From assembly GCF_021155765.1 (NCBI RefSeq), contig NC_060112.1, positions 10,230,001 through 10,294,000 of the forward strand: a stretch of 64,000 nt of DNA. Reading direction: 5' to 3'. The position numbers and the translations under genes are program-made. Each line of letters opens with the position of its first letter. Position 1 is the stretch's first letter. Below the pieces are notes generated by a model. It did not search any database. It was given only the letters and a program-made list of their open reading frames with translations, and was not told the DNA's origin. Positions 13,801 to 23,892 of this stretch are shown piece by piece. This stretch comes from Diprion similis (lineage: Eukaryota; Arthropoda; Insecta; Hymenoptera; Diprionidae).

Positions 13801-15207
13801 ACCAACAAGGGTTACAAAGGGACTTAGTTTCTAAATTTTCCTTCGTGTAAATTCAACTCCGAGAGGTCGATCACTATTGTAATCTTATGAAATTTTTGTC
13901 ACCTCCTGTAGTTTCATACAGTCCTTGTGAGTTTTGGAATCTGTTTTACTTCTTTCCAAACTTTTGTAATCCCTTTTGATTTTTTATGATGTCTTTGTAA
14001 TAACTTTGTAACGACTTAGAATCTTGGTAATCTTTTCGGATTATATTGAATTTTTGTAATCTTTCGTAATCTTTGCAAGTAATTATGATCTTCATGATCT
14101 GTGTAGCGATGAACTTGAAGTTTCTGACGTTAATATGCGTAACGAAATATGAACAAAAAAAAATATCACACCGTACAACAACTAGAACTTGGTCGGAAAT
14201 AAGTCAGACTGAGGAATACAATCCAAAATGGTTGACGCAGCGTATACAGTTTATTTTTATATTCATACCTACATTTCGATTCACCGTGAGCTAGCATAAA
14301 GTTGATACTGATTTGCCAGTGTTCCGAAATACTCTTATTTAATTATCAAAGCAGTTCCTAATCAGATCGTAGAATCTTATTGTAGTCCCCAAATTTTTAA
14401 CAATGTTCAGTTTCATGGAGTCAGTGTAGCTTGCACGTTACGAACTGTGACCTCATACTGTTCTTTACTCTAAGTAATAGCTATCTCTCGCTGTATTATT
14501 AGTCTTATCTAACGGCACACGATGCCGTTGGTGCAAGAGCTGACTGTAAAACGGTGTAAAATTGTATGAATTAAAAACATGCAGCACATTATTTTCTTTT
14601 ACTACACATGCATCTAGACTTGAATTCATTCCTTACACTGTACGGCTGTCAAGTTTCTAAGTCTTTCTTTTTTCTTACATCATAAATTACTTTTTTTATT
14701 GTCAATCTATTCCCCGTAAGTTCTTTGACTAATGTAATGTTAAGATTTTTTTTTATGATTTTCAAGAAACAACTAATTGCGCGTAAAGCTTTGCATAAGC
14801 ATTTGTAGAAATTAATAAACCTATTGTTTCATTAGCGATATGACGGGAGTAATAGAACAACAGTATTATTATAGTAATTAGATGGTAAAGATCGTTTTTC
14901 CTCCATCTTCTCTTTTCCAGCATATAATCTCAACTATCGCTATTTTTAATTTCGTTAAAACCTTTTTAGATGATACTAGTAGCATCCACTAATGTCTTTT
15001 GTTAAATTAGTTCACGAAATGACTTTTGAATTAAAGTTACCAAAAAATACAAAATCTACTTATACTACGATAATTATTCAGGATTAGTCTCACGACAGAA
15101 CCTTATAACTTGAATTATCTCAAGCGAAAAATTTGGATTCTGCAATCTCCGTAACCCCGCCTTTATCGACTTATGATCTCTATAATCGTAATCAGCGTAC
15201 ACTGTTT
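7886..15207. other. Long AT-rich intergenic region, no supported gene
   Basis: About 7.3 kb without a convincing gene. A 77-codon plus-strand frame at 8309-8542 has mildly coding-like composition (for example NLEPHLPGPRST), but it has no signal peptide, no splice context and sits in the upstream region of the 7885 gene. A TATA microsatellite-like stretch lies near 11680. Everything else is short AT-rich frames. Confidence 0.5.
7925..7934 (-). promoter_or_regulatory. TATA box candidate upstream of the 7885 start
   Basis: The reverse strand reads ACATATATATTAG about 40-50 bp upstream of the ATG at 7885. The spacing suits a short 5' UTR as in the other cluster genes, but the AT run is not a perfect TATAAA. 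Confidence 0.45.
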
Positions 15208-15660
15208 TTAATTAACAGTGATCAACCCTTCGATCAGTTCAATCGAGTCATCCGCATAAATTGTCAACTTGAATTGAACCAAACAAACCGAATGCACCTC
15301 GAATAATGCTTTGTTCTCGTAATTAGGAGTGCAGTATACTAGGAATTTCCCTTCCATCCCGACTAGATATTTTCCGAGCGCATTGACCTTAGCTGACGGT
15401 GGTGAGCGAACCTCTGGCAAAACTGGGCGAACCGGAGCCGCCCGTGCATGAGGAATAAAAAAAGTGATCCCAACTCGCTCCCGGTCTGCTTGATGAGGAC
15501 CACGTGTACTGTCGGCGAAATACTCTGCATGATCACCGACGCGAAGACACCGTGCACGAGGAGATTACCTTTGCGTCATCTCCCGACGAATTCGGTCCAT
15601 TGTCCTTCGTGGGCTGCTAGGCCGGTTTCGCGGGCCATTGTTATTCCTTGACGTATAGAC
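15208..15660 (-). pseudogene. GC-rich degenerate coding-like fragment, unidentified
   Basis: The reverse strand has a coding-like frame ending at 15208 that includes VNALGKYLVGMEGKFLVYC and YADDSIELIEGLITVN. Upstream in the same frame it passes a single TAA that coincides with a possible AAAG|GTAATC donor near 15560, preceded by MDRIRREMTQ. A second, overlapping frame (VFASVIMQSISPTVHVVLIK) is open over 15363-15557, so the true frame changes or the copy is frameshifted. The patch is visibly richer in GC than its surroundings. It could be a decayed retrocopy or an exon of an unmodelled gene. I cannot name the parent. Confidence 0.35.
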
Positions 15661-17664
15661 TATGCAAAGTGTTAAACTAGCCTGCGATTACAACGTCTCA
15701 TAAAGATTTTTTTTATCACAAGCCCGAGCCACTGTTTTGTTAAGAATTTTTTCGCCGCTGAATACAAAACTCTTTACGGAGTCCTGCTTTGGATTTAAAA
15801 CGTTTTATTATTTCTTTAAATCGGATGAAAAAAGTGTTTTGCGACAATCCATTGGGATGAAATTTTTAATGGCTTTGTTGCTGAATAAAAACAATTCATT
15901 CTTTTTGTACAGTGTCAGGAAACAGTTCACGGGCTGCCGGTTCTTCGTCTAAGGAAGGTGTTCGCAGGAGCAGAACGTTATGCGCAATTTGAATCCGCAT
16001 GCAATGACAGTCTGGGAGTTGAACCGATGAAAGCGGGATAAAAGGGAGGAGACGAATGAGACGGGTATAAAATATTTTTCGTTTGTTTGTTTAAGGCGTG
16101 TTGGGAACAGGACCTGGTCATGCGTGAGACGGCTCATTTCGGAGTATCCGATTCGTTCCAAGAGGAAGTCGAGGAAAATAAAGAATCGATGATGGTATAC
16201 CGTTAGCTTAACCCTGGAGCACTGCACAATCCAGCTGTAATTATACAGTGATGCGGAACGCCTCTCCCGCTTCCAAGGCACAGTATGCAGGCTGTACATC
16301 ATTCACTTCTTGGTGGGTACGTGCAACGTATTTATATAAACTTAATCAGAAGTCGTACGAATCGTAAAATAGATATCGTAACGAGTCCCTGCTCACCGAT
16401 TATGAATGGAATCGTCAGAGGACTTGTTTTCGACACTAGGATTGAATTGACTATTGGAATAGAGTTTTGGCCTCTAATGTCTTAAAACCTGATCATATAA
16501 AGATTCCTGTTGAACTTAGGACTTGAAAAAAGTTGTTGAAAAAATTCAAATGAAAAAGCACTTACTCACCGGTTGTACAAAAATGTTTCATTATGAAGAA
16601 AGCTTGTCACCGGTTTAAACTGCTTCAAAACCGAATAGTAAATGAGTTTTGATTCAACGATTTTACGTATTCGCAGATAATGGATTTTCTCATATTTCAT
16701 AGGAAGTCGCACATTCTACCAATGTATATAATTAAAAGTGAAAGTAAATAAGCGGTACCACGTCATTACGAAACGTTTAATATGTTCTTGGAAGACTGAA
16801 CTGTTTATGAAATGTATGAATAATCGAAGATATAAATAGATACGTGTTGCAATATTTTGCGACAGTTACAAAAGCACTTCGGTCATGAACGAATGTTCTT
16901 AATTTTTAATTCGATGAAAGTGTGATATCTAGAAACTTTCCCGAAAATCAATAATCATTTTATCATTTTAGGTACAACAAATGTATATTCTCGAACATTT
17001 CTATTTGACAGATCTGAGGCTTTATTCTAGGATTTTTAAAGGGTTCAACTAAAAAAACGTCAATCAGATTTCAAAAAGACAACATGGCCCCCATTTTTCA
17101 TTCAATTAAGCGTAATTATGATGATTTTAATCTATCTTGATGCTCTCTGAATACTTGTACGTAATCGTATTACACCATCTTTCAGTAGTGCGTGTTTATT
17201 ACTTAATTACATTGAGTAAAGTTATACTGTATATCACTAGCACGTCTTTCGCGCGAAACATGAAGGTCTTTGTTCATATATCAATAGCTATATTTCAGTA
17301 TAAATCGCAATGACAGTAATGTCTCAGAGCTATCGTGCATTGCAATTGCTAGTTATGACAGCACACTTAAAGTACTTTGTTTGATAAAATTGAAAAAAAA
17401 AACAAAAAAAAAAAAAAAACTGACTATTCACGTGAAAGATGGAACTTCCTGACGTATAGAAGTGGAGGATCTTAGTCACCCAAGGATTGAATACTTATTC
17501 AAAGACGGAACTTATTAAGTTTAGTGTCACAATGTTGATCAGATAGCTTAGCAAATTTTCGAACTCATTATCAGCTTCCATATAAAAGTGTTTGAATAGT
17601 CTTTTAATGACTAGCCGATGGCTACTAATTTTCCATATCCCTACCCTTGACTCCATCAAGTCGA
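15661..17664. other. Intergenic DNA upstream of the silk-like gene
   Basis: AT-rich sequence with no convincing gene. A short plus-strand frame at about 16120-16206 (MRETAHFGVSDSFQEEVEEN) has coding-like composition but no supporting signals. A poly-A tract broken by one C occurs at about 17393-17419. Confidence 0.45.
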
Positions 17665-17671
17665 TATATAA
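17665..17671 (+). promoter_or_regulatory. TATA box of the Ser/Asn/Gln-rich gene
   Basis: TATATAA lies 49-55 bp upstream of the ATG at 17720. This places a transcription start near 17695 and gives a 5' UTR of about 25 nt. Confidence 0.7.
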
Positions 17672-17719
17672 TGGATAGCTTCCAATGTCGTACAGTTCTC
17701 TTCAAGGTTTCATTGCAAG

Positions 17720-19452
17720 ATGTTAGTGTCGTCAATCGTTTTATTTTCGGTGGTTGGTGTAGCCATCTCTGCACCGGCGCCATCAGTGCCGTTCCAGGGA
17801 CTCAGGCTTGCAGGTAATTTATAACATTCAATTTATAATATTCACCCGGCATCGAACTGCCATACACAAAACTACAAATACGTTTGAGTACAAAGTTTTT
17901 TTTTCGACATTTCAATGATGTTTCACTGCTTCTTCAGACGATACACGACTTTTATCAGACCGTTATCCACGTGTCAAAGTAATTGTTTATGTTAGCCTCA
18001 TTATTTATCAGACACATTTTTCAGAAAATCAGTGTTAAAAGTCATTCAGATTTCGGTATGAAATACGGTGGCCTATCATCTCTTCAATCTTAATTACAGA
18101 ATACTTGATCAATCGATTCATGTGAGATAATTTATGCTCCAGAACTACCTGCCCATTCTTGGTTATTTACATTATTAGAATTTTTATCGCGATTAGTTTT
18201 TCCTGCTACCGCAGTCATATCAGAATTTTAAAAGTACAGTAAATCCTGTTTTTAGGTGGCAAGGTGGAGTCTTCGGCTTCGTCATCTAGTTCATCCTCCG
18301 CATCTTCATCGACGTCGTCATCCTCTTCTTCGTCGTCAAGTTTCTCTTCTGGGGATTCTTCGTCGGCCATATTGAAACCGACGTTTGCCCAAGGCCAAGG
18401 ATCCGAAAACGTATTTTCCGTCGGACAGGCGGGCGCAAATTCCCAATCCAATACAGCAAACTCTTATGGCAACGAGAACTTCAACGTCGACTCGCAAGGC
18501 CAATATTTTGGAAATGTTGGATCTTCCGCCGGACAGATCGGTTCGACTAATGCAAATACCAATTTTAATACCGGATTCTCAGACGCAAATACGAACCTGA
18601 ACTTGAACTCGCAATCCATCGGGCAAAGTGGCAGCCAGCATCAAGAACAACAGAACCTTAATGCTCAGCAATTTGCGAACGCTGGTATTCAGCGGGGAGA
18701 TTCCGCCGTGCAAGGTTCCGGAGCTGTTGCGAATGCTGGACAGAGCCAAAATCAGGGCTCGAACGAAAATAACGGAGCTGATAACTTGGGCGGAAAGATA
18801 AGTTACTACGCCCAAAGTGGACCCGTGGTACACATTGTGAGGGCTGACAATGACCTCGGCGTCACAGGATCAGGCAACAATCAAGGATCTGGATCCGTCA
18901 ATGCCGCTGGAGCCGTTGCCAATGCGGTATGAACAATCCTGTTTTTGCACATTCGTAATTAAGAATGCTAGTATGTATAGTATACAACATGGATATTTTA
19001 GATAATCGGTCTGAATAATCATATCAGACAAACGTCTTAGAAAATTTTTATCCTCATTATACATCTCAACTCTCTTTTTGATTGCAAAGCAATTCAACCG
19101 AAAAATATCGTTGCAGGGTCAAGTTGGCGGGCAATTTCTTCAGGGGGGTCAGAACATCGGATCTTATGCGAACGCTGCAAATCAACAGTTGGAACATGCA
19201 GAAGCCGATAAGGCAGATTTTGCAGGCACGCAGACCGGCTACAGTAATCTTGGCACCACCCTGACGGGAGAAGAGATCCTATTCGATGGAGCTTTTCGCG
19301 ATGAGGTTAAAATTGGTCAAGCCGGAGGACACCAGAGTTCTGCATTTGTTTCTGAAACTAGCTCAAGCGGAAGCTTCGGCGGTTCCGAATCTCAAAGCAG
19401 TAGCTCGTCAACCTTTAATGATAATTTTTACAACCATGGATTTCCACTCTAA
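17720..19452 (+). CDS. Silk-like Ser/Asn/Gln/Gly-rich secreted protein, 366 aa
   Basis: Three exons: 17720-17813, 18256-18926 and 19117-19452, with clean GT/AG borders and phases 1 and 0. Exon 1 encodes a signal peptide (MLVSSIVLFSVVGVAISA) plus a short APAPSVPFQG start. Exon 2 opens with a block of about 30 residues that is nearly all Ser, written with mixed serine codons. It continues with Asn/Gln/Gly/Ser-rich irregular repeats (NANTNFNTGF, DANTNLNLNS, QSIGQSGSQ). A less repetitive patch, ISYYAQSGPVVHIVRADND, lies at about residues 212-232. Exon 3 is again Gly/Ser/Gln-rich and ends in a Ser tract and NHGFPL. There are no cysteines. Composition resembles silk or other extracellular fibre or matrix proteins, but I cannot name a family. 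Decayed paralogues occur downstream near 28.4-29.3 kb. Confidence 0.82.
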
Positions 19453-19677
19453 TGCTTAACTATACTAACCGATTGTAGAACCTATCGCTATAAGATTCAT
19501 TGCCTCAATACTAATGTCAACTGCGGATTTCAGCCTTACCTCCATGTATATCAATTTACGACGTGTGACGAAGAGTTGCTGAAGTAAATTTGCAGTATTA
19601 TATAAATATTTTTATGCTTGGATAAACCCAGTTGCAAAGAAACCAAAATTAACCAAGCCGTTACAAAAGATACGATA

Positions 19678-19683
19678 AATAAA
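19678..19683 (+). terminator. Polyadenylation signal AATAAA
   Basis: AATAAA lies about 226 bp after the stop codon of the 17720 gene, on the same strand. Confidence 0.55.
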
Positions 19684-19879
19684 ATACTTGGAAGCGAGTT
19701 ACGTGCTGCATTTCTTATCACCTATATTATCACTGTCATCATTGATATAAAATCTTTGGACTGTGTCGCGTCTGCATGAATGTACTTTAATTGGTTCACC
19801 AGGTCGAAAGCATTTATTTTCGAGGAGTTTAAATGAGTTATTATTAGGGTGGTAAGTTTAGAAATCGTTGAGCTTTCAG

Positions 19880-20040
19880 GATACGCTGGAAATCCATTTC
19901 TTCATTTTCTGCGTTATTTTTTACCCGCATCTTCTGGAGCTACACATCGATTTGTGTCGACGGTCACCACATCCTTTCAGCAGCAGGTGGATAAGTCAAA
20001 AAGTGATGCGAATGCCACTAATCTCGACTTTAATTTTTAA
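19880..20040 (+). pseudogene. Exon-like fragment with GYAGNPFL motif
   Basis: Immediately after a good acceptor (GAGCTTTCAG), a phase-1-compatible frame reads GYAGNPFLHFLRYFLP and continues into a Ser/Thr/Gln/Asn-rich tail (DANATNLDFNF) before a TAA. A second exon-like piece (FTTDKTSNVEVGTF) follows an acceptor near 20070 and stops near 20173. These are either alternative 3' exons of the 17720 gene (exon 1 ends in phase 1 and could join them) or the remains of a duplicated neighbour. No separate signal-peptide exon was found. Confidence 0.35.
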
Positions 20041-20432
20041 CTGTAAACCCGAAATGAAAATTAATTTCAGCGCTTTCACTACTGATAAAACCTCCAATGT
20101 CGAAGTTGGTACATTTGAAGCAAAGTTTCATCAGAATAGCAGCTCTGACATCAAGCAAATCAGCATCTCATGACAGTGGCTTTTCAGTTTCAAGAAACAG
20201 CTTTTTCATTTGACACTTTGTACCCATCTTTAACCAGCAATTAGTTACAAAAAATTGTAATAATAACAACTGTCTCAAAACTTCATGTAGCGAAAGTCAC
20301 AAAATCATATACCTACAATGTTACTTAAATTTAGCAACGCAATTACAAAGTGCAAGGTGTCACATCGTTTTAAAATATAAATGGCCTACATGAACTCAAG
20401 ACAAAAAAATCAAACTCCTTTTGAAATTGCAG

Positions 20433-20545
20433 GATATTCTGGAAATCCTTTTCTTGATGATCAGCTGACATTGACATCGTCAACTTCGGTATTGGATTCA
20501 AAAACCACGGAAGACATCCACTTCTTAGGAATCAAAGACCAATGA
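20433..20545 (+). pseudogene. Second exon-like fragment with GYSGNPFL motif
   Basis: It follows an acceptor (GAAATTGCAG). The phase-1-compatible frame reads GYSGNPFLDDQLTLTSSTSV and ends GIKDQ-stop. The start matches the fragment at 19880 almost exactly and then diverges, so the two are duplicates of one exon. Function is unknown. Confidence 0.4.
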
Positions 20546-22757
20546 CAAGCGAATCTGTAAGTTAATTGACACGATTTGGAAAAATCGATATCGTAAGATT
20601 TGCAATATATAACATCCGACAAGTAGGCAATACTTTTAATTGTTTTAAATCAATCTCTATAAGCTATCTCGATTTGAAATCTTGGATGCAATTTGCTTTG
20701 CGGAAATAGAAAATAAATTCACTGAGAGATAATATATTGTAAAAATATAATCATTAGATTCGGCTTAGAGCTACTCAACTTACGATGTCATGGATCACGT
20801 GTTAAACCTAAGGTTTTACCAAAGATCCCACAACGTTTCGTACATCGAACAAGTTTCCTCTTCAGCGGATGTTACGTATCTGCGTGCACGCGATTTGAAT
20901 AATCCACTGGCATTAATTGAAGTTAAATCAGGCACTGAATTCGTCTCAGCAATTAATTCGGTACTTTTGAAAAGTTATTGACAGTTGTTTGCAGGTTCAA
21001 AATTTATACAGCAATAACTCTGAACTGTGTGTATTTTTAGACTGGTCTTTGGTTAAATTTTAGACAGAATAAGTTTTGCCTAGTATTAAATTATCATATA
21101 AGAGAACATTTGCTTCCATATCTATGACTCTTTTTTTCATTATTGTTTTTCTTATTAAACTTGGCATCCGGATTCCGTGATGCGAAGAACGAAAATAGTC
21201 GTCCAGCAAATCGTTCGTTTTTTAAGCAGTCCAAACCGAATAAGTTTACCATTAAAATTTATCAAAGAAACAGTTTGCAGCAATGAGTCATCGCGGCAAA
21301 TTCGCCGAACACAATGCTAGAGAAGCGATGATCGATTTCCACCCAGTCACGATCCTCGTGAGGATAGTCTTTACGGTGAACGTGAGATTTCAGACCAGTC
21401 AAATCGTCGAACGGTACAGGTGGATAGAATCAGTCTGTTACATTTGTATCGAGTCACGGCTCAACCGCACTTCGGAATTAGCAGAATGCCAACAGATCAA
21501 GTAGGCTTGGAAATTTTATATGGAAATAGTTTCAAAGGCTAGGCTGACAATAATAATAATAAAACAATATGCCTTTGAGCCGTACAAGACATCTGAAATT
21601 TCGATGAAAGTAGCGGAATTAGGTTTGCAAAGAAACATTTCATTCATGAGAAGGCTCCACGGTGAAAAGAAAAAGAGCAGACTTCACGCAAAACTGTAGG
21701 AAAGGGTTTTTGGTTATGGTTTTTGGTAAAAATACCCATGTCAACAATATATTTTTACTATAAATATAATAGTTTTCACTGATTCTACAGTGAATTCTGC
21801 GTTTTACGAAGTATATTTTATATTAGCAAAAAACCTGATGTGTCCCTTTTTTCCTGCAGTTATGAGCAAAATCTTTTCTTTTATTCTCTCCGTGTCCGTT
21901 GGGACGTCAGTAAAATTTCGTCTCGCATGAATCGCTCATCGGTTGGATTTTATTACAGTCACATATAGGAAAACGAGTCTAACATTTTATAGAAGCTCGT
22001 AAAGGTTCAATTACAAAACACACAGGAAGGCTATAATCGGTTACGCTTTATGGTCTGATCATGGGTCTAACACTCGTGAATGGAAATAACGTGTAATAAA
22101 AACAAAAGAGTGAAGTAAATAATGATTTATTGAATCTCTTAAGATTAGTACAGTGGGTATACGAAAAGATGCCAAGTTCAGGATTGTGAGAATTTCGAAA
22201 TTAAATTTGAAGTAATTGAGTAGACGCCTGTTAATTGGCTGAGAGGATACGTCAATCTATACTTTCAACAAGATTCTCCTCGAGATTGTGCATATACAAC
22301 ATATAATGTCTAAGTGTATACGCATAAAACAAGGAAAGAGTAGAATCCAAATGAGTTCATTACGCAGGAGCGATGACTCCCAAGTAACTTATACAGGACA
22401 GAATGTCACCTGTTGCAAAAACGTTGCGGAGTCCTCGCAGCGGGTATATGAGGTGAAAAATATCACGTTCATAATAAAAATTCTTGTTTTATTTCTTACG
22501 ATTTTTTAACTGACTGAAGCACTAATTAACATTAATTGGTCAATCTCGTTCACCGTTATTGCTGCTCTTCCGCTCTCGCCTTGAAACTGAAAATGCGAAA
22601 TAATTTGTTAATTTCTGCCACGATTTGCGATTACATAAAGCTTATATAGGCGAGCCGGTAAAACACGCCGCAGCCGTTTACTTTCAATTAACGCTTACCA
22701 GTAACTCTCCGTCACGCTCAAAGGCACGGTGAACTCGACTTCATTCTTCGGCCAATT
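20546..22757. other. Intergenic DNA with possible exon remnants
   Basis: No intact gene is seen. A plus-strand frame at 20790-20981 (VTYLRARDLNNPLALIEV) is coding-like and faintly recalls the ISYYA...VHIVRADND patch of the 17720 gene, but the similarity is too weak to call. A short AAT repeat lies near 21550. A good minus-strand acceptor near 22585 could serve a spliced 3' UTR. Confidence 0.4.
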
Positions 22758-22812
22758 TTACCAGCTGGATGACTGCGCTGAAGCTTGTGCCGAAGCCTGA
22801 GAGCCACCACCC
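22758..22812 (-). other. Candidate terminal exon, Gly/Ser/Ala/Gln-rich
   Basis: After an acceptor (GTGTTATTTCAG on the reverse strand), one frame reads GGGSQASAQASAQSSSW-stop, a composition typical of this cluster. A good donor (CTG|GTAAGC) follows the stop near 22700, and a further acceptor near 22585 suggests a spliced 3' UTR. The parent transcript is unclear. The nearest upstream gene on this strand (26351-23893) already has its own stop. Confidence 0.3.
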
Positions 22813-23892
22813 CTGAAATAACACAAGTCGTTTTATTCTTTTTCATGGTATTTAATACCTTCGGGACACACGCATTCTCGTGAAATATTGTTTTTCTAGA
22901 TTTTTAAATGGCTTTATGCAACACCTTGTGCAGAATGTTTTGGAGAATAGCTTGAATCATACGAGATTTGGTTGTGATTTTTCGTGGTAAATTTCGTAAC
23001 GAAGATCTATGTATTTTTTGTACTGTATTTCGACAAATTCATCTTTTTTTCTGTGTGTTTCACGTTGATCTATAAGTAGTAACTATAAACTTGAAATCGT
23101 ATAGTTTGGTTGACTTGCAGATAAAGTTTCCCATTTTTCTAACTAATTTTCAACATCTTGTGAGTAAAATATTATTCTCCAAATGATTTCAACATAGACG
23201 TGTGTGATATTTATAAACACTGAGATAAATTGGAACAATAGTTGTCAGATATAATTAACTGTTTGAATACTCATTGTCAGACAAATTACAAGATACAAAA
23301 AAATCCTTACTTAAAATTTCAGGCAGTAGATAACGAATTTAATATATGTTAGCATTCTCAGTAATTTTTTGGTGTACAAACAGTTGAAATTTGTTAAATG
23401 CAAAATTCATACCGAAAATAATGTCTACATACAAAATATACTTGCTGAAGTTCGTAATAATGTTGAAAAATACACAGAATGAAGAATTAGGTATTAAAAA
23501 ACAATTTAAAGTCTCTATTGAGAAATCCCAGATATTCATAGAGACTAATCATGAACATCAATCCGATTACTTTTCTTTCTAGCATTTCGATCGGATACTT
23601 TTGGAAAAAAACATTGTACCGATATTTTTTTTTAAAACAAAAAAAGTTTAACCGTTTTGCAGCTTCATTCAATCATACAAGAACTTCGATTTAGACGTTG
23701 TAAATTTCACCGGGTCTTTTTACTCCCTCCCCTCCCCCCCAATTTGAGCTCGTCTGCCAACAACTATTAGGCATTATTCATCTTTGACGATGTTTTCTAA
23801 GTCACGAACAGTTTTTTTTTTCATACAGAATTTAGTTTTGCTACCATCATTCCCATGAAATCGGTTTACACTGAGTTGATCTGATGAAATTA
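22813..23892. other. Non-coding stretch downstream of the Gly-rich gene
   Basis: AT-rich sequence with no supported gene. It contains the 3' flank of the 26351 gene. A donor-like site after that gene's stop (CTCAGT|GTAAAC, near 23870) allows a spliced 3' UTR. Confidence 0.4.

Noticed and set aside
18215-18451. Acidic minus-strand frame opposite the poly-Ser block
   Set aside because: It is the reverse complement of the serine codons; the plus strand has signal exon, TATA box and splice sites.
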